Counted from the first letter of the stretch, positions 35,107-44,753 are shown. The stretch: 64,000 nucleotides of DNA from an uncultured Bacteroides sp. (GCA_902168185.1 CABHOV010000095.1:1-64000), one strand, 5' to 3'. The notes: generated by a model not told the origin, from the letters alone. Program-made: numbers and translations.

Positions 35107-35526
35107 GTATATATAAAGAGCATTGCATTATATACCTTCCTGATACAAACGGCAGATTTCAGATTTTCTATTCTCTATTCCCCTGTAGCTGTAAACGAAT
35201 CTATATACTTTCCTCTCGGCATTAAGAAGGCCGCTATCTGCGTGTTAAAACTTTTAATCGATGCTCTTGAAACTTAATTGCCGTTCGAATTGTAGTTTTT
35301 ATAACTGTGAGTAATTGATTTGGAGCCCTTAATAACACAATGAATTCAAGGGTTTCCGCCTTTTTAAATACAGGAATGCAGCAATAAAAACTATGGAACA
35401 GATTTCGCAATCTTTTTGCAAATAATTCGGTATATTGCTAGTCATTTCTGTTTTGAGAAAAAGATAGCCCCCGCTACTCCATTCCCGACTCACAAAGATT
35501 TTTGTTACAATCATTTAAAATTGCCT
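35107..35526. other. Intergenic region, nothing recognised
   Basis: Part of this gap is open in the frame of the next gene, but the first 37 codons lack a protein-like composition. I see no RNA gene or strong hairpin. Confidence 0.5.
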
Positions 35527-35982
35527 ATGGCCAGACCTCAAGAAACATTCAACAAGAAAGAACTAGAAAAAAAGAGACTTCAGAAAAGGAAGGAAAAAGA
35601 GCAACGCAAAGAAGATCGGAAGGCTAACGCCAAAGACGGGAGTAGCCTGGAAGACATGATGGCTTACGTAGATGAAAATGGTAACATCACTTCTACTCCA
35701 CCGGATCCTACCAAAAAGAGAGCTACGATTAAAACAGAAGATGTTGTTATCGGCTCACGTAATAATGAAGGCGCTGCATCTGTAAGCACCCGAAAAGGGA
35801 AGGTTACATTTTTCAACAGTGCGAAAGGCTTCGGCTTTATCAGAGATTCAGAAACCAAAGAAAGTATATTCGTTCGTAGCAATGGTCTCGCCACGGCTAT
35901 AAAGGAAAATGATACAGTGACATTTGAAACTGAGCGCGGACTTAAAGGTCTTAATGCTATAAAAGTAAAAGTGATCCGGTAA
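35527..35982 (+). CDS. Cold-shock-domain protein with charged N-terminal extension
   Basis: The start at 35527 (MARPQETFNKKELEKKRLQK) gives 151 residues. The first 35 are a lysine/arginine/glutamate-rich coil. A disordered linker follows, and residues 85-151 are a CSD (GKVTFFNSAKGFGFIRDSET, IFVRSNGLATAI). The RNP1 core is KGFGFI. This is the typical long Bacteroidota CspA-like RNA chaperone. It converges on a short CspA gene with a shared terminator. Confidence 0.92.
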   Translation: MARPQETFNKKELEKKRLQKRKEKEQRKEDRKANAKDGSSLEDMMAYVDENGNITSTPPDPTKKRATIKTEDVVIGSRNNEGAASVSTRKGKVTFFNSAKGFGFIRDSETKESIFVRSNGLATAIKENDTVTFETERGLKGLNAIKVKVIR

Positions 35983-36016
35983 CGAAGGATCGCTTTTCTC
36001 TTTCAGAATATGACAC

Positions 36017-36047
36017 AAAAAAAACCACCTTCATCAGGTGGTTTTTT
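36017..36047. terminator. Bidirectional terminator between two cold-shock genes
   Basis: AAAAAACCACCT and AGGTGGTTTTTT flank a short loop, giving T-runs on both strands. It serves the convergent cold-shock genes. Confidence 0.92.
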
Positions 36048-36070
36048 CTTAACGTTTTGAGCAACTATAA

Positions 36071-36262
36071 TTAGTCGATAAGTCTTACGTTCACCGCATT
36101 CAGGCCTTTCTTGCCTCTCTCAACTTCATATTCAACTTGGTCTTTCTCGCGTATTTCATCGATAAGTCCAGAAGAATGTACGAAGATATCTTCGTTTGAG
36201 TCGGTTGGTTTAATGAATCCAAAACCTTTGGCTTCATTAAAGAATTTTACTGTTCCTTGCAT
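36071..36262 (-). CDS. cspA: Cold-shock protein CspA
   Basis: A 63-residue single CSD: MQGTVKFFNEAKGFGFIKPT, DIFVHSSGL and KGLNAVNVRLID. RNP1 is KGFGFI and RNP2 is DIFVH. It binds single-stranded RNA and DNA and melts secondary structure at low temperature. About 270 bp of AT-rich sequence upstream may carry a long 5' leader, as in other cspA genes. Confidence 0.95.
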   Translation of the reverse strand: MQGTVKFFNEAKGFGFIKPTDSNEDIFVHSSGLIDEIREKDQVEYEVERGKKGLNAVNVRLID

Positions 36263-36532
36263 TGTTAATTTTTTAAAAAAGATAAAATAATTGCAGTAAG
36301 CATTTAGCTCTAAATAATTACCAGTAACTATCCTATTAATTTTTGTCTCGTAGACGAGACGAAGAAATAATGAATTAATTATGAAATTAAAAGATGGGAT
36401 TAATAAAAAGCTATTCGATAATTACTTGTTCCCCTAAAACTTAAATACTTGTCAAATGTAGCGCTTAATATATATATATCCTAGTGAAAGTGAAAAAGCT
36501 TTTGATTATATTAAAAACCATCAGCTTCTAAC

Positions 36533-36790
36533 TCAAAGATTACAACTGAAGTTTTGCTTCCACCAAAAGCTGAAGTTTGAACTTGGGTAATCCGCTGCAA
36601 TCTTATAGCCAAGATATGTAACAGCTTCTTCAAGGGTAGCGCCCTGCAAAGGGAAACGCTTCTCTTCCTTGTTTACTATATAGTAATAACCACCTTCTGA
36701 AAATAGAGTGACCTTAATATTAAGGTCACTACTATATATATGTTGAAGTACTTCACCAACATAGCTTCTATCAATAATGCGTTGTGTCAT
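36533..36790 (-). CDS. Small hypothetical protein, 85 residues
   Basis: It begins MTQRIIDRSYVGEVLQHIYS, with a beta-rich middle (KVTLFSEGGYYYIVNKEEKR) and an aromatic C-terminus (SSNFSFWWKQNF). It is probably cytoplasmic. I do not recognise the family. It is on the same strand as the sigma factor and the 118-residue gene. Confidence 0.65.
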   Translation of the reverse strand: MTQRIIDRSYVGEVLQHIYSSDLNIKVTLFSEGGYYYIVNKEEKRFPLQGATLEEAVTYLGYKIAADYPSSNFSFWWKQNFSCNL

Positions 36791-36869
36791 GTGTTGTTAC
36801 CGTAAAGATTCGAAATTCGTATTCGTTTTAGCTGGTAACGAACTTTACCCTGACCACTAATGCAAATGA

Positions 36870-37226
36870 CTACGCTGCTGCCAGTTTAGTAACGCAAAGC
36901 GTAAACTGCTTCGAAAGTGTAAATTCATATCTGCCTGCATCCATCAACTCATTAGCTTTTTTTGATAATGATAATACATACAACAGATCCTGAGCTGTTA
37001 CCGAATCCTTAATATTATTTATTGCCCTTCCTTGATATGCCTGTAGTGTAAAGGTATAACCCTTTTTCTCCTTAGGATTCAAAGACTTGAACTCATGTCC
37101 ATACAATTTATATTCCTGCGGGCCTTCTTCAGAGGCGATCATAAGCTGAAGTATAGCCGGACGGTATTTACTCCAAAGTGATACATATACCTGGCTTGAG
37201 ATTGAACTGAAGAATTTAGGATCCAT
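36870..37226 (-). CDS. Hypothetical protein, 118 residues
   Basis: It begins MDPKFFSSISSQVYVSLWSK and has a basic, beta-rich body (GYTFTLQAYQGRAINNIKDS). No signal peptide or membrane helix. It follows the sigma factor on the same strand with a gap of about 47 bp and is probably in its operon. Family not recognised. Confidence 0.7.
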   Translation of the reverse strand: MDPKFFSSISSQVYVSLWSKYRPAILQLMIASEEGPQEYKLYGHEFKSLNPKEKKGYTFTLQAYQGRAINNIKDSVTAQDLLYVLSLSKKANELMDAGRYEFTLSKQFTLCVTKLAAA

Positions 37227-37273
37227 TTTTTATTATGTGTTAAAACTTATTGCGGTTTAAGGAGGTTTGCTGG

Positions 37274-38137
37274 TTAGCCGAGGTAAGACTTCAAAGACTT
37301 ACTTCTGGAAGTGTGACGAAGTCTGCGTGTTGCTTTTTCTTTAATCTGGCGCACACGTTCACGTGTAAGGTTGAACTTATCACCGATCTCCTCCAAAGTC
37401 ATTGGATGATTTCCATTTAATCCAAAGTAATCTGAAATCACTTCCGACTCTCTTTGAGTTAACGTTGCGAGTGCACGCGACACTTCACGCTTCAACGAGT
37501 CCATTATCAATGCGGAATCCGGAGTTTCTTCGCTGCTGCTTTCGAGCACATCGAGTAAACTGTTTTCTTCACCGTTCACAAAAGGAGCATCAACAGAAAC
37601 ATGCCTGCCTGATACACGCATTGTGTTCTCAACTTCTTCCACAGTTACCTGCATTACCTCCGCTAGTTCTTCGGCAGAAGGCTCACGTTGAAACTTCTGT
37701 TCCAACTCTGAAAATGTTCTTGATATTTTATTTAAAGAACCTACACGGTTCAAAGGCAAACGAACAACACGAGATTGTTCTGCCAAAGCCTGCAGTATAG
37801 ATTGACGAATCCACCACACAGCGTATGAAATAAATTTAAATCCGCGGGTTTCATCAAAGCGCATTGCTGCTTTTATAAGACCTACGTTTCCTTCGTTGAT
37901 CAGATCACCAAGTGTTAAACCATTATTCTGATACTGCTTCGCCACCGATACAACAAATCGAAGGTTGGCCTTCGTAAGCTTCTCCAATGCTATCTGGTCA
38001 CCATTTCTGATCCTTTTAGCCAGTTCAACTTCCATCTCCGCAGTGATCAGATCTACTTTACCAATTTCTTGTAAGTATTTGTCCAGGGACTGACTCTCCC
38101 GGTTTGTAATCTGCTTAACGATCTTTAATTGCCTCAT
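37274..38137 (-). CDS. RNA polymerase sigma-70 factor, RpoD/SigA type
   Basis: A 287-residue sigma factor of the short Bacteroidota primary type. Region 1.2 is [20 protein letters not shown], region 2 [20 protein letters not shown] and [15 protein letters not shown], region 3 [20 protein letters not shown], and region 4 [20 protein letters not shown] and [18 protein letters not shown]. The sequence and length match the main sigma factor of this phylum, which reads TTG/TAnnTTTG promoters. It could also be a paralogue. Confidence 0.93.
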   Translation of the reverse strand: MRQLKIVKQITNRESQSLDKYLQEIGKVDLITAEMEVELAKRIRNGDQIALEKLTKANLRFVVSVAKQYQNNGLTLGDLINEGNVGLIKAAMRFDETRGFKFISYAVWWIRQSILQALAEQSRVVRLPLNRVGSLNKISRTFSELEQKFQREPSAEELAEVMQVTVEEVENTMRVSGRHVSVDAPFVNGEENSLLDVLESSSEETPDSALIMDSLKREVSRALATLTQRESEVISDYFGLNGNHPMTLEEIGDKFNLTRERVRQIKEKATRRLRHTSRSKSLKSYLG

Positions 38138-38194
38138 TGAAATGAATTTTGATTAAGTACTATAATACGTAAACTAGCTTACGAAGCATAAGGT

Positions 38195-39289
38195 TCAAAC
38201 TGGCTTAACTCCTAACTGTTTCAATAGTTTGGCATGCCCGTATAAGGCGCCAACAAACGTACGCGCACTTTTATAAGGTAAGCCGAATTCGAGTGCAGTT
38301 TCTTTAACGATACCTGCTATTTTTCGATAGTGAACATGGCAGATGTTAGGAAATAAATGGTGTTCAATCTGATAATTCAGGCCTCCAACATACCAGGAGA
38401 ACCAACGGCTTTTATTTCCGAAGTTGGTAGTGGTGAGTAGTTGGTGCACCGCCCAATTATTTTCAAGTGTATGTGTTTCATCCGGCAACGGAAATTCTGT
38501 TCCTTCAATTACATGGGCTGGTTGAAAAATAATTGCAAGGATGAACCCGGCAATGTAGTGCATTATCACAATGCCAAGTACAATCTGCCACCATACCAAC
38601 GATGTAAATACAACTGGTATAACAAATATATAGCCTATATATAGAAGCTTTGAGCCGATCAGGATAACCCATTCGCGGCCTATATGCATGTTGTTCTTTT
38701 TAGCAAGGCCATTCCGGTCATACTTAACTATACGTGTGAAATCTTTAATTGATAACCACACGAGCGTCATAAGACCATATAAAAACCAGGCATATATAAA
38801 CTGATATTGATGTATTTTTTTCCAGTTTGAGTGAGGTGTTAATCGCAATACACCTCTGGGGCTTACATCTTCATCTTCTTCGTGAACATTGGTATATGAA
38901 TGATGAAGAACGTTATGCTGCATCTTCCAGTTAAAAGCATTTGCACCGATAAGGTTCATTGAATAACCGATAAGTGTATTCAACCATTTCTTTTTTGAAT
39001 AAGCACCATGATTTGCATCGTGCATAACGGATAATCCTATTCCCGCGAGACCTAGGCTCATGATCACGACAAGCAATATCAGTGAGGTTGTGCCCGTTAC
39101 TCCTCCACCTACAATGATACCGTAGGGTACAAAGTACAGCGCAAACATGAAAATTGTTTTTATAACCATTTCTGAGTTTGCATGCCGGGTTATTCCTTCT
39201 ACTTTGAAATAGTCATTTACCCTTTTATTTAATGTGACAGAAAAATCGCGACTTGTGGATGCAAACTGTATGGTTTTCTGATTCGTCAT
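38195..39289 (-). CDS. Membrane fatty-acid (acyl-CoA) desaturase
   Basis: A 364-residue protein with about four membrane helices and three His boxes: HDANHGAYS (about residue 90), HNVLHHSYTNVHEED (about 125) and QIEHHLFPNICH (about 310). QxxHH in the third box is typical of front-end and linoleoyl-CoA desaturases. It would insert double bonds in membrane lipids, as in cold adaptation. It is just upstream of the sigma factor on the same strand. Confidence 0.93.
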   Translation of the reverse strand: MTNQKTIQFASTSRDFSVTLNKRVNDYFKVEGITRHANSEMVIKTIFMFALYFVPYGIIVGGGVTGTTSLILLVVIMSLGLAGIGLSVMHDANHGAYSKKKWLNTLIGYSMNLIGANAFNWKMQHNVLHHSYTNVHEEDEDVSPRGVLRLTPHSNWKKIHQYQFIYAWFLYGLMTLVWLSIKDFTRIVKYDRNGLAKKNNMHIGREWVILIGSKLLYIGYIFVIPVVFTSLVWWQIVLGIVIMHYIAGFILAIIFQPAHVIEGTEFPLPDETHTLENNWAVHQLLTTTNFGNKSRWFSWYVGGLNYQIEHHLFPNICHVHYRKIAGIVKETALEFGLPYKSARTFVGALYGHAKLLKQLGVKPV

Positions 39290-39552
39290 TGACTATATGC
39301 TAGTGTTTAATAGCGGATTTCAGCGCCAGGTAGATTAAATAAATAATAGAACCGAGACTTGTGTCTCTTTTCAATTGATAAAATCGAGTAGGAGGGATAT
39401 TCTTTCAGAGAAAATGGCCTTCAGCAGGATTCAAGGAATTGAAACGCAAAGATACAAATTTTTGCTGAATAACCGTTCGATGGCTGCTGGAAGTGGCAGG
39501 AAGATCTTTGCAAGGTTTAAGGGGGAAAAGTAACTTCTGTGAGCATTTTCAC

Positions 39553-39831
39553 TTACAGCTCGCAAAAAATCGTCTTCATCGCAGAGTCTCCTTTTTTATA
39601 ATTGGGACCGGGCTTGGTAAAAAATTCATTCAGCAACTTTAAATCTTCAATTTTAGCCACATCAAACAACGGCTCTGGCTGAGTGCCACCTGAAAGCTGA
39701 TAGGCGCGCAGCAACTCGGTGTTTTTGGTACCAAGTCCATAACATTGTGGCTCTATATGACGCAACTTTCCATTATAAACAAATTGCATCCGTTGCTTAT
39801 TCCTGATCGCGTGTATGATGTGTAAATTCAT
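39553..39831 (-). CDS. WYL-like domain protein
   Basis: A 92-residue protein: MNLHIIHAIRNKQRMQFVYN, LRHIEPQCYGLGTKNTELLR and AYQLSGGTQPEP. This is a stand-alone WYL-type fold without the HTH. In regulators WYL binds a ligand; alone, the role is unknown. Confidence 0.78.
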   Translation of the reverse strand: MNLHIIHAIRNKQRMQFVYNGKLRHIEPQCYGLGTKNTELLRAYQLSGGTQPEPLFDVAKIEDLKLLNEFFTKPGPNYKKGDSAMKTIFCEL

Positions 39832-39949
39832 GAAATACCAAATATAGCCGATTCGGCCGCGATGTTCATTATTAAAATATAGCGGATTGAAAAGATTAGC
39901 GTTGGTGTAACGTATAACACATCAAAATGGAAAACCATTTTAAAACAAA

Positions 39950-39979
39950 ACAGGAGCCTGCTTTAAAGCAAACTCCTGT
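39950..39979 (-). terminator. Terminator of the 40001 DinB gene
   Basis: ACAGGAG (39950-39956) pairs with CTCCTGT (39973-39979), with an inner TGCTTTAAAGCA palindrome. On the minus strand a T-rich stretch follows. Confidence 0.75.
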
Positions 39980-40000
39980 GTATACATTGCCACATATATA

Positions 40001-40519
40001 TTAGTTACGATCCCAGAACGCAGGTGGTTCAATTCCCAGGGAGCGCAAGTATACATATCCTTGGCCACGGTGGTGGATCTCATTGTCAATCCAATAAAAT
40101 ACAGTAAAGAATATAGTGCCTTCATACAGACCGAAAGCGCGGTCTACATCCTGAAAACGATGTGGTGGAATTTGAGGCCAGAGCTCGTTGATCTTTTCTG
40201 TGGTTTCATCCCAAAGCTTTAGCACTTCAGCTTTTGTACCAGGAGCGCGCCTTGAAAAGAGTTCATTTGTTTCTTCGCCACTTATCCATTTACCAGTGAT
40301 CACGCCTTCCAAACCAGGTACAGCCATAACAATCATCTCCATTACCAGCTCTGAAAAAGGACGCATGCCGCCAATAGAATATGTAAATAATTTATCTTCA
40401 GGATACGCCTCAATTGCTCTGCGTGTAATCCGACGATGACCTTGCCAGTGTTCCAACAATTGTTCCGGAGTAATCACTAGTCCAACATTTTCCTTAGTTT
40501 CAATCAAATCGTTTTTCAT
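40001..40519 (-). CDS. DinB-family protein
   Basis: A 172-residue four-helix bundle. ITPEQLLEHWQGHRRITRRA is the first helix with a His ligand, FYWIDNEIHHRGQGYVYLRS has the paired His of the metal site. This is the DinB/YfiT-like fold. It shares only general similarity with the paralogue at 30801. Substrate unknown. Confidence 0.9.
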   Translation of the reverse strand: MKNDLIETKENVGLVITPEQLLEHWQGHRRITRRAIEAYPEDKLFTYSIGGMRPFSELVMEMIVMAVPGLEGVITGKWISGEETNELFSRRAPGTKAEVLKLWDETTEKINELWPQIPPHRFQDVDRAFGLYEGTIFFTVFYWIDNEIHHRGQGYVYLRSLGIEPPAFWDRN

Positions 40520-40771
40520 ATGCTTTGGGTTTAAATGTTTTTCATTAATGATGTAAAGAAACCCATGCGAAGTGACAGCCTTATGTCAGGAAGTATTTTT
40601 TGATTGCATTTTTTTTTGATTTGACTTAAAGATATTGGCCTTGATGAAAGCCTACTCTATATATAAATAATTTCGGGCTTCATTAACTATTCAAACAACG
40701 AGCGCCCTATTTTACTTCACAGCACTTTGAATTAACGAAAACAGGCGAGTTTGCTATCGCCATTACCGACA

Positions 40772-41212
40772 TCACTCATTCAAAAAAGCGGACATCTCCC
40801 GAACGGCAAAATCAAGCTCCTTCGCACTGTCTGTCAACTTCTCTAAAAAACGATCACTATCATTGTCTGAATGTCCGGTCTCATCGACTTCCAACTTCAT
40901 TAGATATACAAGCCCAAGAATGCGTGCCAACGGTCCTCTTACTTTATGGGAATTAAAGAATGCATACTCCAGGAGTTTTTTATTCTGAAGTTCAATCTCT
41001 TCCTTCTGCGCAAATAACTCTTCTGATTTTTTACGAATATCTGCTTCCTTTTCAGATAATTCCTGCAGCATTTTATACAACATTTGCCGCTGCGCAATCA
41101 ACTGACCGTTTAATCGTTCAAGCTCGGTATTTCGATGTGATTCGGTCTCCAACTTTAACCGAAATTCATCTATATCGCCCCCATCCCTGTCCTTAAGTTC
41201 CCTTGTATTCAC
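40772..41212 (-). CDS. Orphan coiled coil + HisKA phosphoacceptor domain
   Basis: A 146-residue protein. Residues 18-85 are a long coiled coil (LERLNGQLIAQRQMLYKMLQ), followed by the H-box AFFNSHKVRGPLARILGLVY and a second helix ending MSAFLNE. There is no HATPase domain and no sensor. It stops at a natural stop codon. It may serve as a phosphotransfer or dimerisation partner, or be the remains of a larger kinase. Confidence 0.75.
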   Translation of the reverse strand: MNTRELKDRDGGDIDEFRLKLETESHRNTELERLNGQLIAQRQMLYKMLQELSEKEADIRKKSEELFAQKEEIELQNKKLLEYAFFNSHKVRGPLARILGLVYLMKLEVDETGHSDNDSDRFLEKLTDSAKELDFAVREMSAFLNE

Positions 41213-41439
41213 GCTCTTATACTTTACTCTAAACTCATCTATAAAAAAATTGCAAAGCTTATCTCAGACATGGCGCACTGAGGCAATCGAGCTTCATAAA
41301 TATCACATAAAGCCGTCAGGTCTCTGTTCAGCAAACATGCCAGAGATAGGATAGAGTAGGAACAAATATAAATCTGTGAATAAAAAAATGTTGTCGGGTT
41401 TATTGCGTATCCGGTGTATCGATAATTCCCTACTGAGAC

Positions 41440-42534
41440 CTACGTAATTATACCGAGATTTTTCTTTGCGTTAAGGAATGTAATTATCCAGTCTACCATT
41501 TCAGCTGATGCAGTTGTAGAGAGAACGGCTTGCTCTTCTTTTATTATATACTCTGAATAAAAGTCAGGATCAGCATTAGGAGCGTTGGGAGCATATACCG
41601 GTACACATTGGAGTAAATGATATTGATCGTCACGTACGTCAAAGACGATAACGTGATTCAAGTCATCATCCACATGATCAGAACAAAACAGCATGACAGG
41701 AAAATCAAAAAGCCGAGCGTTCATGAGTTCAGGGAATAAGTTCGCATCAAAAAATTCATACTTCAGAATTTTACTTTCGAATTTTGATTGCGCTAAAAGT
41801 TTTTGAACTTCCTTCAATCTCAGAAGCATTACTTCGTATGGAATATTATCAGGAGAGAATTTTTCGAGCGGCATCCACTGCTGTGACTTGAGCTGCAGAA
41901 ATTCAATTGCTGATTTACCGATCGACAATTTATAGTCAAAGGCTGCATAACCGGGAACAAAATAGCCAGGGTAGAAGTATTGCATCGACAATCCTTTACA
42001 ATACTCCATCTTTAAATAGATAAGAAATTTGCCCAGACTATATTTACCATAGCCATGATCGTATACTGCAGCTATACCCGCTGCGCTGTCTGCGCCCACA
42101 TCAAAAAAACCAATGGCAATTAGTTTATTGCCATCATACACGGCAGCCTCATACGTGTTGTATATATTAACCGGTGAAAAATCCGCTAGCAATAATTGAC
42201 CAAGAGTGCTCATTGGCTCAAATGGCAAATGCTTTTTATACTGGCTATAGAGCTCTTCTTTCTCCGGAGTAATTATCGCTGGTCTTATTTCAGTTTTAAA
42301 GCCTGCATTTCTTTTGAATATTTTTTCGCGGGTTTTGTCTTGAGAGAACTCGTGAAGCTTTACCCGAAGCCATATAGCGCTGTAATACTCATTTCTAAAA
42401 TGAACAAAATTGGTAGTGAATATATTTTGCCTCATTCTGAACCAACCTCGTTCGAGGTAAGCATCCAACTCATGGGGCGCTAACTGCACAGGACAGCGGA
42501 CCTGCGCCAACATACCTCTCTCCTTCAAATTCAT
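41440..42534 (-). CDS. Arginyl-tRNA--protein transferase-like (Ate1/Bpt) protein
   Basis: A 364-residue protein. PHELDAYLERGWFRMRQNIF resembles the Ate N-domain, and LGKFLIYLKMEYCKGLSMQY with YFYPGYFVPGYAAFDYKLS the C-domain (GYY-type Tyr-rich core). Ate1/Bpt enzymes move an amino acid from tRNA to an N-terminal acidic residue and mark proteins for ClpAP. The classical Cys cluster in the N-domain is reduced. Starts at 42543 (three codons earlier) and 42534 are both possible. Confidence 0.8.
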   Translation of the reverse strand: MNLKERGMLAQVRCPVQLAPHELDAYLERGWFRMRQNIFTTNFVHFRNEYYSAIWLRVKLHEFSQDKTREKIFKRNAGFKTEIRPAIITPEKEELYSQYKKHLPFEPMSTLGQLLLADFSPVNIYNTYEAAVYDGNKLIAIGFFDVGADSAAGIAAVYDHGYGKYSLGKFLIYLKMEYCKGLSMQYFYPGYFVPGYAAFDYKLSIGKSAIEFLQLKSQQWMPLEKFSPDNIPYEVMLLRLKEVQKLLAQSKFESKILKYEFFDANLFPELMNARLFDFPVMLFCSDHVDDDLNHVIVFDVRDDQYHLLQCVPVYAPNAPNADPDFYSEYIIKEEQAVLSTTASAEMVDWIITFLNAKKNLGIIT

Positions 42535-42543
42535 AATTAACAA

Positions 42544-42904
42544 CTATCGGATCGTGTCACCAGGGATTTCTTCTGCGAAAGAAAAGGAATTCCTTTAAAT
42601 ATAAAAGTATACGGCAACCAATATAGTATGGGAGCCGACTGGCAGGGATGGTGAACGCAAGTTTCTCATGGAATTCCCGTATTGTTTATTCCAAATAGTA
42701 TGCTTAAAATCTCCAGCCTCATCGAATTAACAATATGCACCACTCCCTTCCCGGTGAACGAAAACAACTTTCATACATTTGGATATCATGGATATATATA
42801 GAGCGCGGCATAAGATCACCACTTTTCAATTTTTCAGTTACTTTGCCTGCAGCCTCCCTTTTTATCTATTGACTGGCTAAACAATATTTTGCCATCTTTA
42901 CTTC
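42544..42904. promoter_or_regulatory. Divergent intergenic region, transferase / Crp
   Basis: No gene seen. TATTTTG about 20 bp before the Crp gene, with TTGACTGG 16 bp upstream of it, is a weak promoter candidate. The rest is AT-rich. Confidence 0.4.
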
Positions 42905-43477
42905 ATGCACGAATCTCTACTCGCACATTTCAGGAGGTATATCTCTATCAATGATCATGAGGAAAAAATCATCTGCAAGCATGTTACGTACCGTGTTGTA
43001 AACAACAAAGAATATATTTTGAAAGAAGGGCAGGTTTGCCATGCAAACTATTTCATTGTAAAAGGATGTTTCCGCATGTATTTATCTACGAATACGGGCA
43101 CCGAACAAATCATCCAGTTTGGCATTGACAACTGGTGGATTACAGATTATACAAGCCTGGAGATGCAAAAGCCTTCCATCTATACTATACAGGCTGTGGA
43201 AAATTCAGAAATCCTTGTAATCGATAAACGAATTCAGGAGGAGCTGTTCTCAACCATTCCACAATTGGAACGATACTTCAGAATTATTTTGCAGCGCATT
43301 CACTCCGCTTACCTGATGCGAATTCATTATATATATAATATGTCAGGGGAAGAACGATACAATCACTTCAATGGTATGTTCCCTGAATTCGTGCAACGTG
43401 TGCCCCAGTATATGCTTGCCTCGTACCTTGGCTTTACGCCTGAATTCTTAAGCAAGATCCGAGCTCGAAAAAGCTAA
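42905..43477 (+). CDS. Crp/Fnr-family regulator
   Basis: A 190-residue protein with a cNMP-like barrel (YILKEGQVCHANYFIVKGCF, FGIDNWWITD) and a winged helix (MLASYLGFTPEFLSKIRARK). A paralogue of the 27769 protein. It precedes a CMD/AhpD-like gene by 83 bp on the same strand and probably controls it. Confidence 0.92.
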   Translation: MHESLLAHFRRYISINDHEEKIICKHVTYRVVNNKEYILKEGQVCHANYFIVKGCFRMYLSTNTGTEQIIQFGIDNWWITDYTSLEMQKPSIYTIQAVENSEILVIDKRIQEELFSTIPQLERYFRIILQRIHSAYLMRIHYIYNMSGEERYNHFNGMFPEFVQRVPQYMLASYLGFTPEFLSKIRARKS

Positions 43478-43560
43478 TCAGATTTTTCCGTTCTTGAACA
43501 AGATTAAGTTTTTTGTTCAGCTGGCATCCCTCCTTTGCATAAACAAAAAAATATCTGTTT

Positions 43561-44001
43561 ATGGGAAAGAGAACAAAAATGAATGAGACTGTACCCGAAG
43601 GCTACGGAGTAATGATTGCCTTTGAAAAGTACCTGGCTTCCACAGAGCTTTCAACAACGCACAAGGACCTGATTAAAATCCGTGCTTCACAATTAAATGG
43701 TTGTTCATACTGTGTTGATTTGCACGCGAAGGATGCTCGCAAGGCGGGTGAACGCGAACAACGCATTTATGCATTGACTTGCTGGAGAGATACGCCGTTC
43801 TTCTCGGAAGAAGAGAAGGCAATTCTGGCGCTTACCGAAGAGGTTACTTTTATACATCAACGGGTGTCTGATGCTACCTATGACCATGCCGTTAAAACGC
43901 TCGGCGAGAAATATACAGCTCAGGTAATCATGGCCATAATTGCTATCAATGGATGGAACAGAATTGGCATTGCTACGAACATGGAACCATCACTAAGCTA
44001 A
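43561..44001 (+). CDS. Carboxymuconolactone decarboxylase / AhpD-like protein
   Basis: A 146-residue all-helical protein with the CxxC motif CSYCVDLHAKDARK and RIYALTCWRDTPFFSEEEKA. The CxxCxxxH pattern is the AhpD-type peroxidase-coupled site. It probably reduces a peroxide or acts on an electrophile. ATG at 43579 is an alternative start. Paired with the upstream Crp gene. Confidence 0.93.
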   Translation: MGKRTKMNETVPEGYGVMIAFEKYLASTELSTTHKDLIKIRASQLNGCSYCVDLHAKDARKAGEREQRIYALTCWRDTPFFSEEEKAILALTEEVTFIHQRVSDATYDHAVKTLGEKYTAQVIMAIIAINGWNRIGIATNMEPSLS

Positions 44002-44032
44002 TATACTATAGACAAAGTTCGTATGCCAAAGA

Positions 44033-44066
44033 CCAGGCGAGGATATATACGATATTCCTCGCCTGG
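44033..44066. terminator. Bidirectional hairpin between convergent genes
   Basis: CCAGGCGAGGA and TCCTCGCCTGG form an 11-bp perfect stem with a 12-nt AT loop, between the CMD gene and the minus-strand gene at 44076. Confidence 0.8.
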
Positions 44067-44075
44067 ATATTTGTA

Positions 44076-44543
44076 TTAATTGGACGCTGTCTTTTTATCC
44101 TTGGTCACGATGGAGGCCAGGATCATTCCATCCGGTATTTCCGTTGAAGAATAATACAAATTTACTTTAGCTTTTCCTTTGGCAAGCGTCAGTATATCTT
44201 TTACCCGACAATGCATGCCTGTGTCTGTACCACTCACATCGGTGTATTTCCATTCCTTCAATAGCTGTTCGTTACCATCCCTAATCGAAATGTTTCTTGC
44301 TGTTCCTATTTTTCCACAATGATTATAGTATATAGCTAATTCATCGTTGGCCACACTTTCATCAAGTGGTAAAGCAGGGACGCTTGCCTGCCGGGAAACA
44401 TATTGCTGCAGTATCAGTTTATCATTCAAATAAACTTTGTAGCTATCAGCACCTATATCTCCGGAGAACGAAAACAGAATTGCACTGGCAGCAATCCACA
44501 TGAGCAGTTTTACTGCACGAAGTTTACTGATTGTTGGTTTCAT
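44076..44543 (-). CDS. Secreted protein of unknown function
   Basis: A 155-residue protein with a signal peptide (LLMWIAASAILFSFSGDIGA). The mature part is beta-rich (YKVYLNDKLILQQYVSRQAS, NISIRDGNEQLLKEWKYTDV). No family recognised. Likely periplasmic. Confidence 0.72.
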   Translation of the reverse strand: MKPTISKLRAVKLLMWIAASAILFSFSGDIGADSYKVYLNDKLILQQYVSRQASVPALPLDESVANDELAIYYNHCGKIGTARNISIRDGNEQLLKEWKYTDVSGTDTGMHCRVKDILTLAKGKAKVNLYYSSTEIPDGMILASIVTKDKKTASN

Positions 44544-44753
44544 AAAATTAAATTTAGGTGTGTAAGAAATTTGTCTGTATGACTATTACACGGTAAAAGA
44601 AGGCAGCCGGATCAGCCCAAAATAATTTGCTTGATCATCGGAATGTTTTACTTGATGATGTGCCGATCGTATTGCCAACGTATGCAAAACATCCTTTGCT
44701 CAGAACATATTCTGATCGTTGCTTTTGAGAATTTAATTTTTCAATATTCGCGC

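Noticed and set aside
35416-35526. Upstream extension of the cold-shock-domain protein
   Set aside because: The first 37 codons lack family similarity; MARPQETFNKKE is the usual start of these proteins.
40772-41212. Full sensor kinase
   Set aside because: No HATPase motifs (N, G1, F, G2 boxes) lie in any frame downstream before the stop.
44631-44753. Upstream extension of the truncated globin
   Set aside because: Known proteins of this group begin close to MQPTLYDQIG; the added part is hydrophobic and unlike the family.
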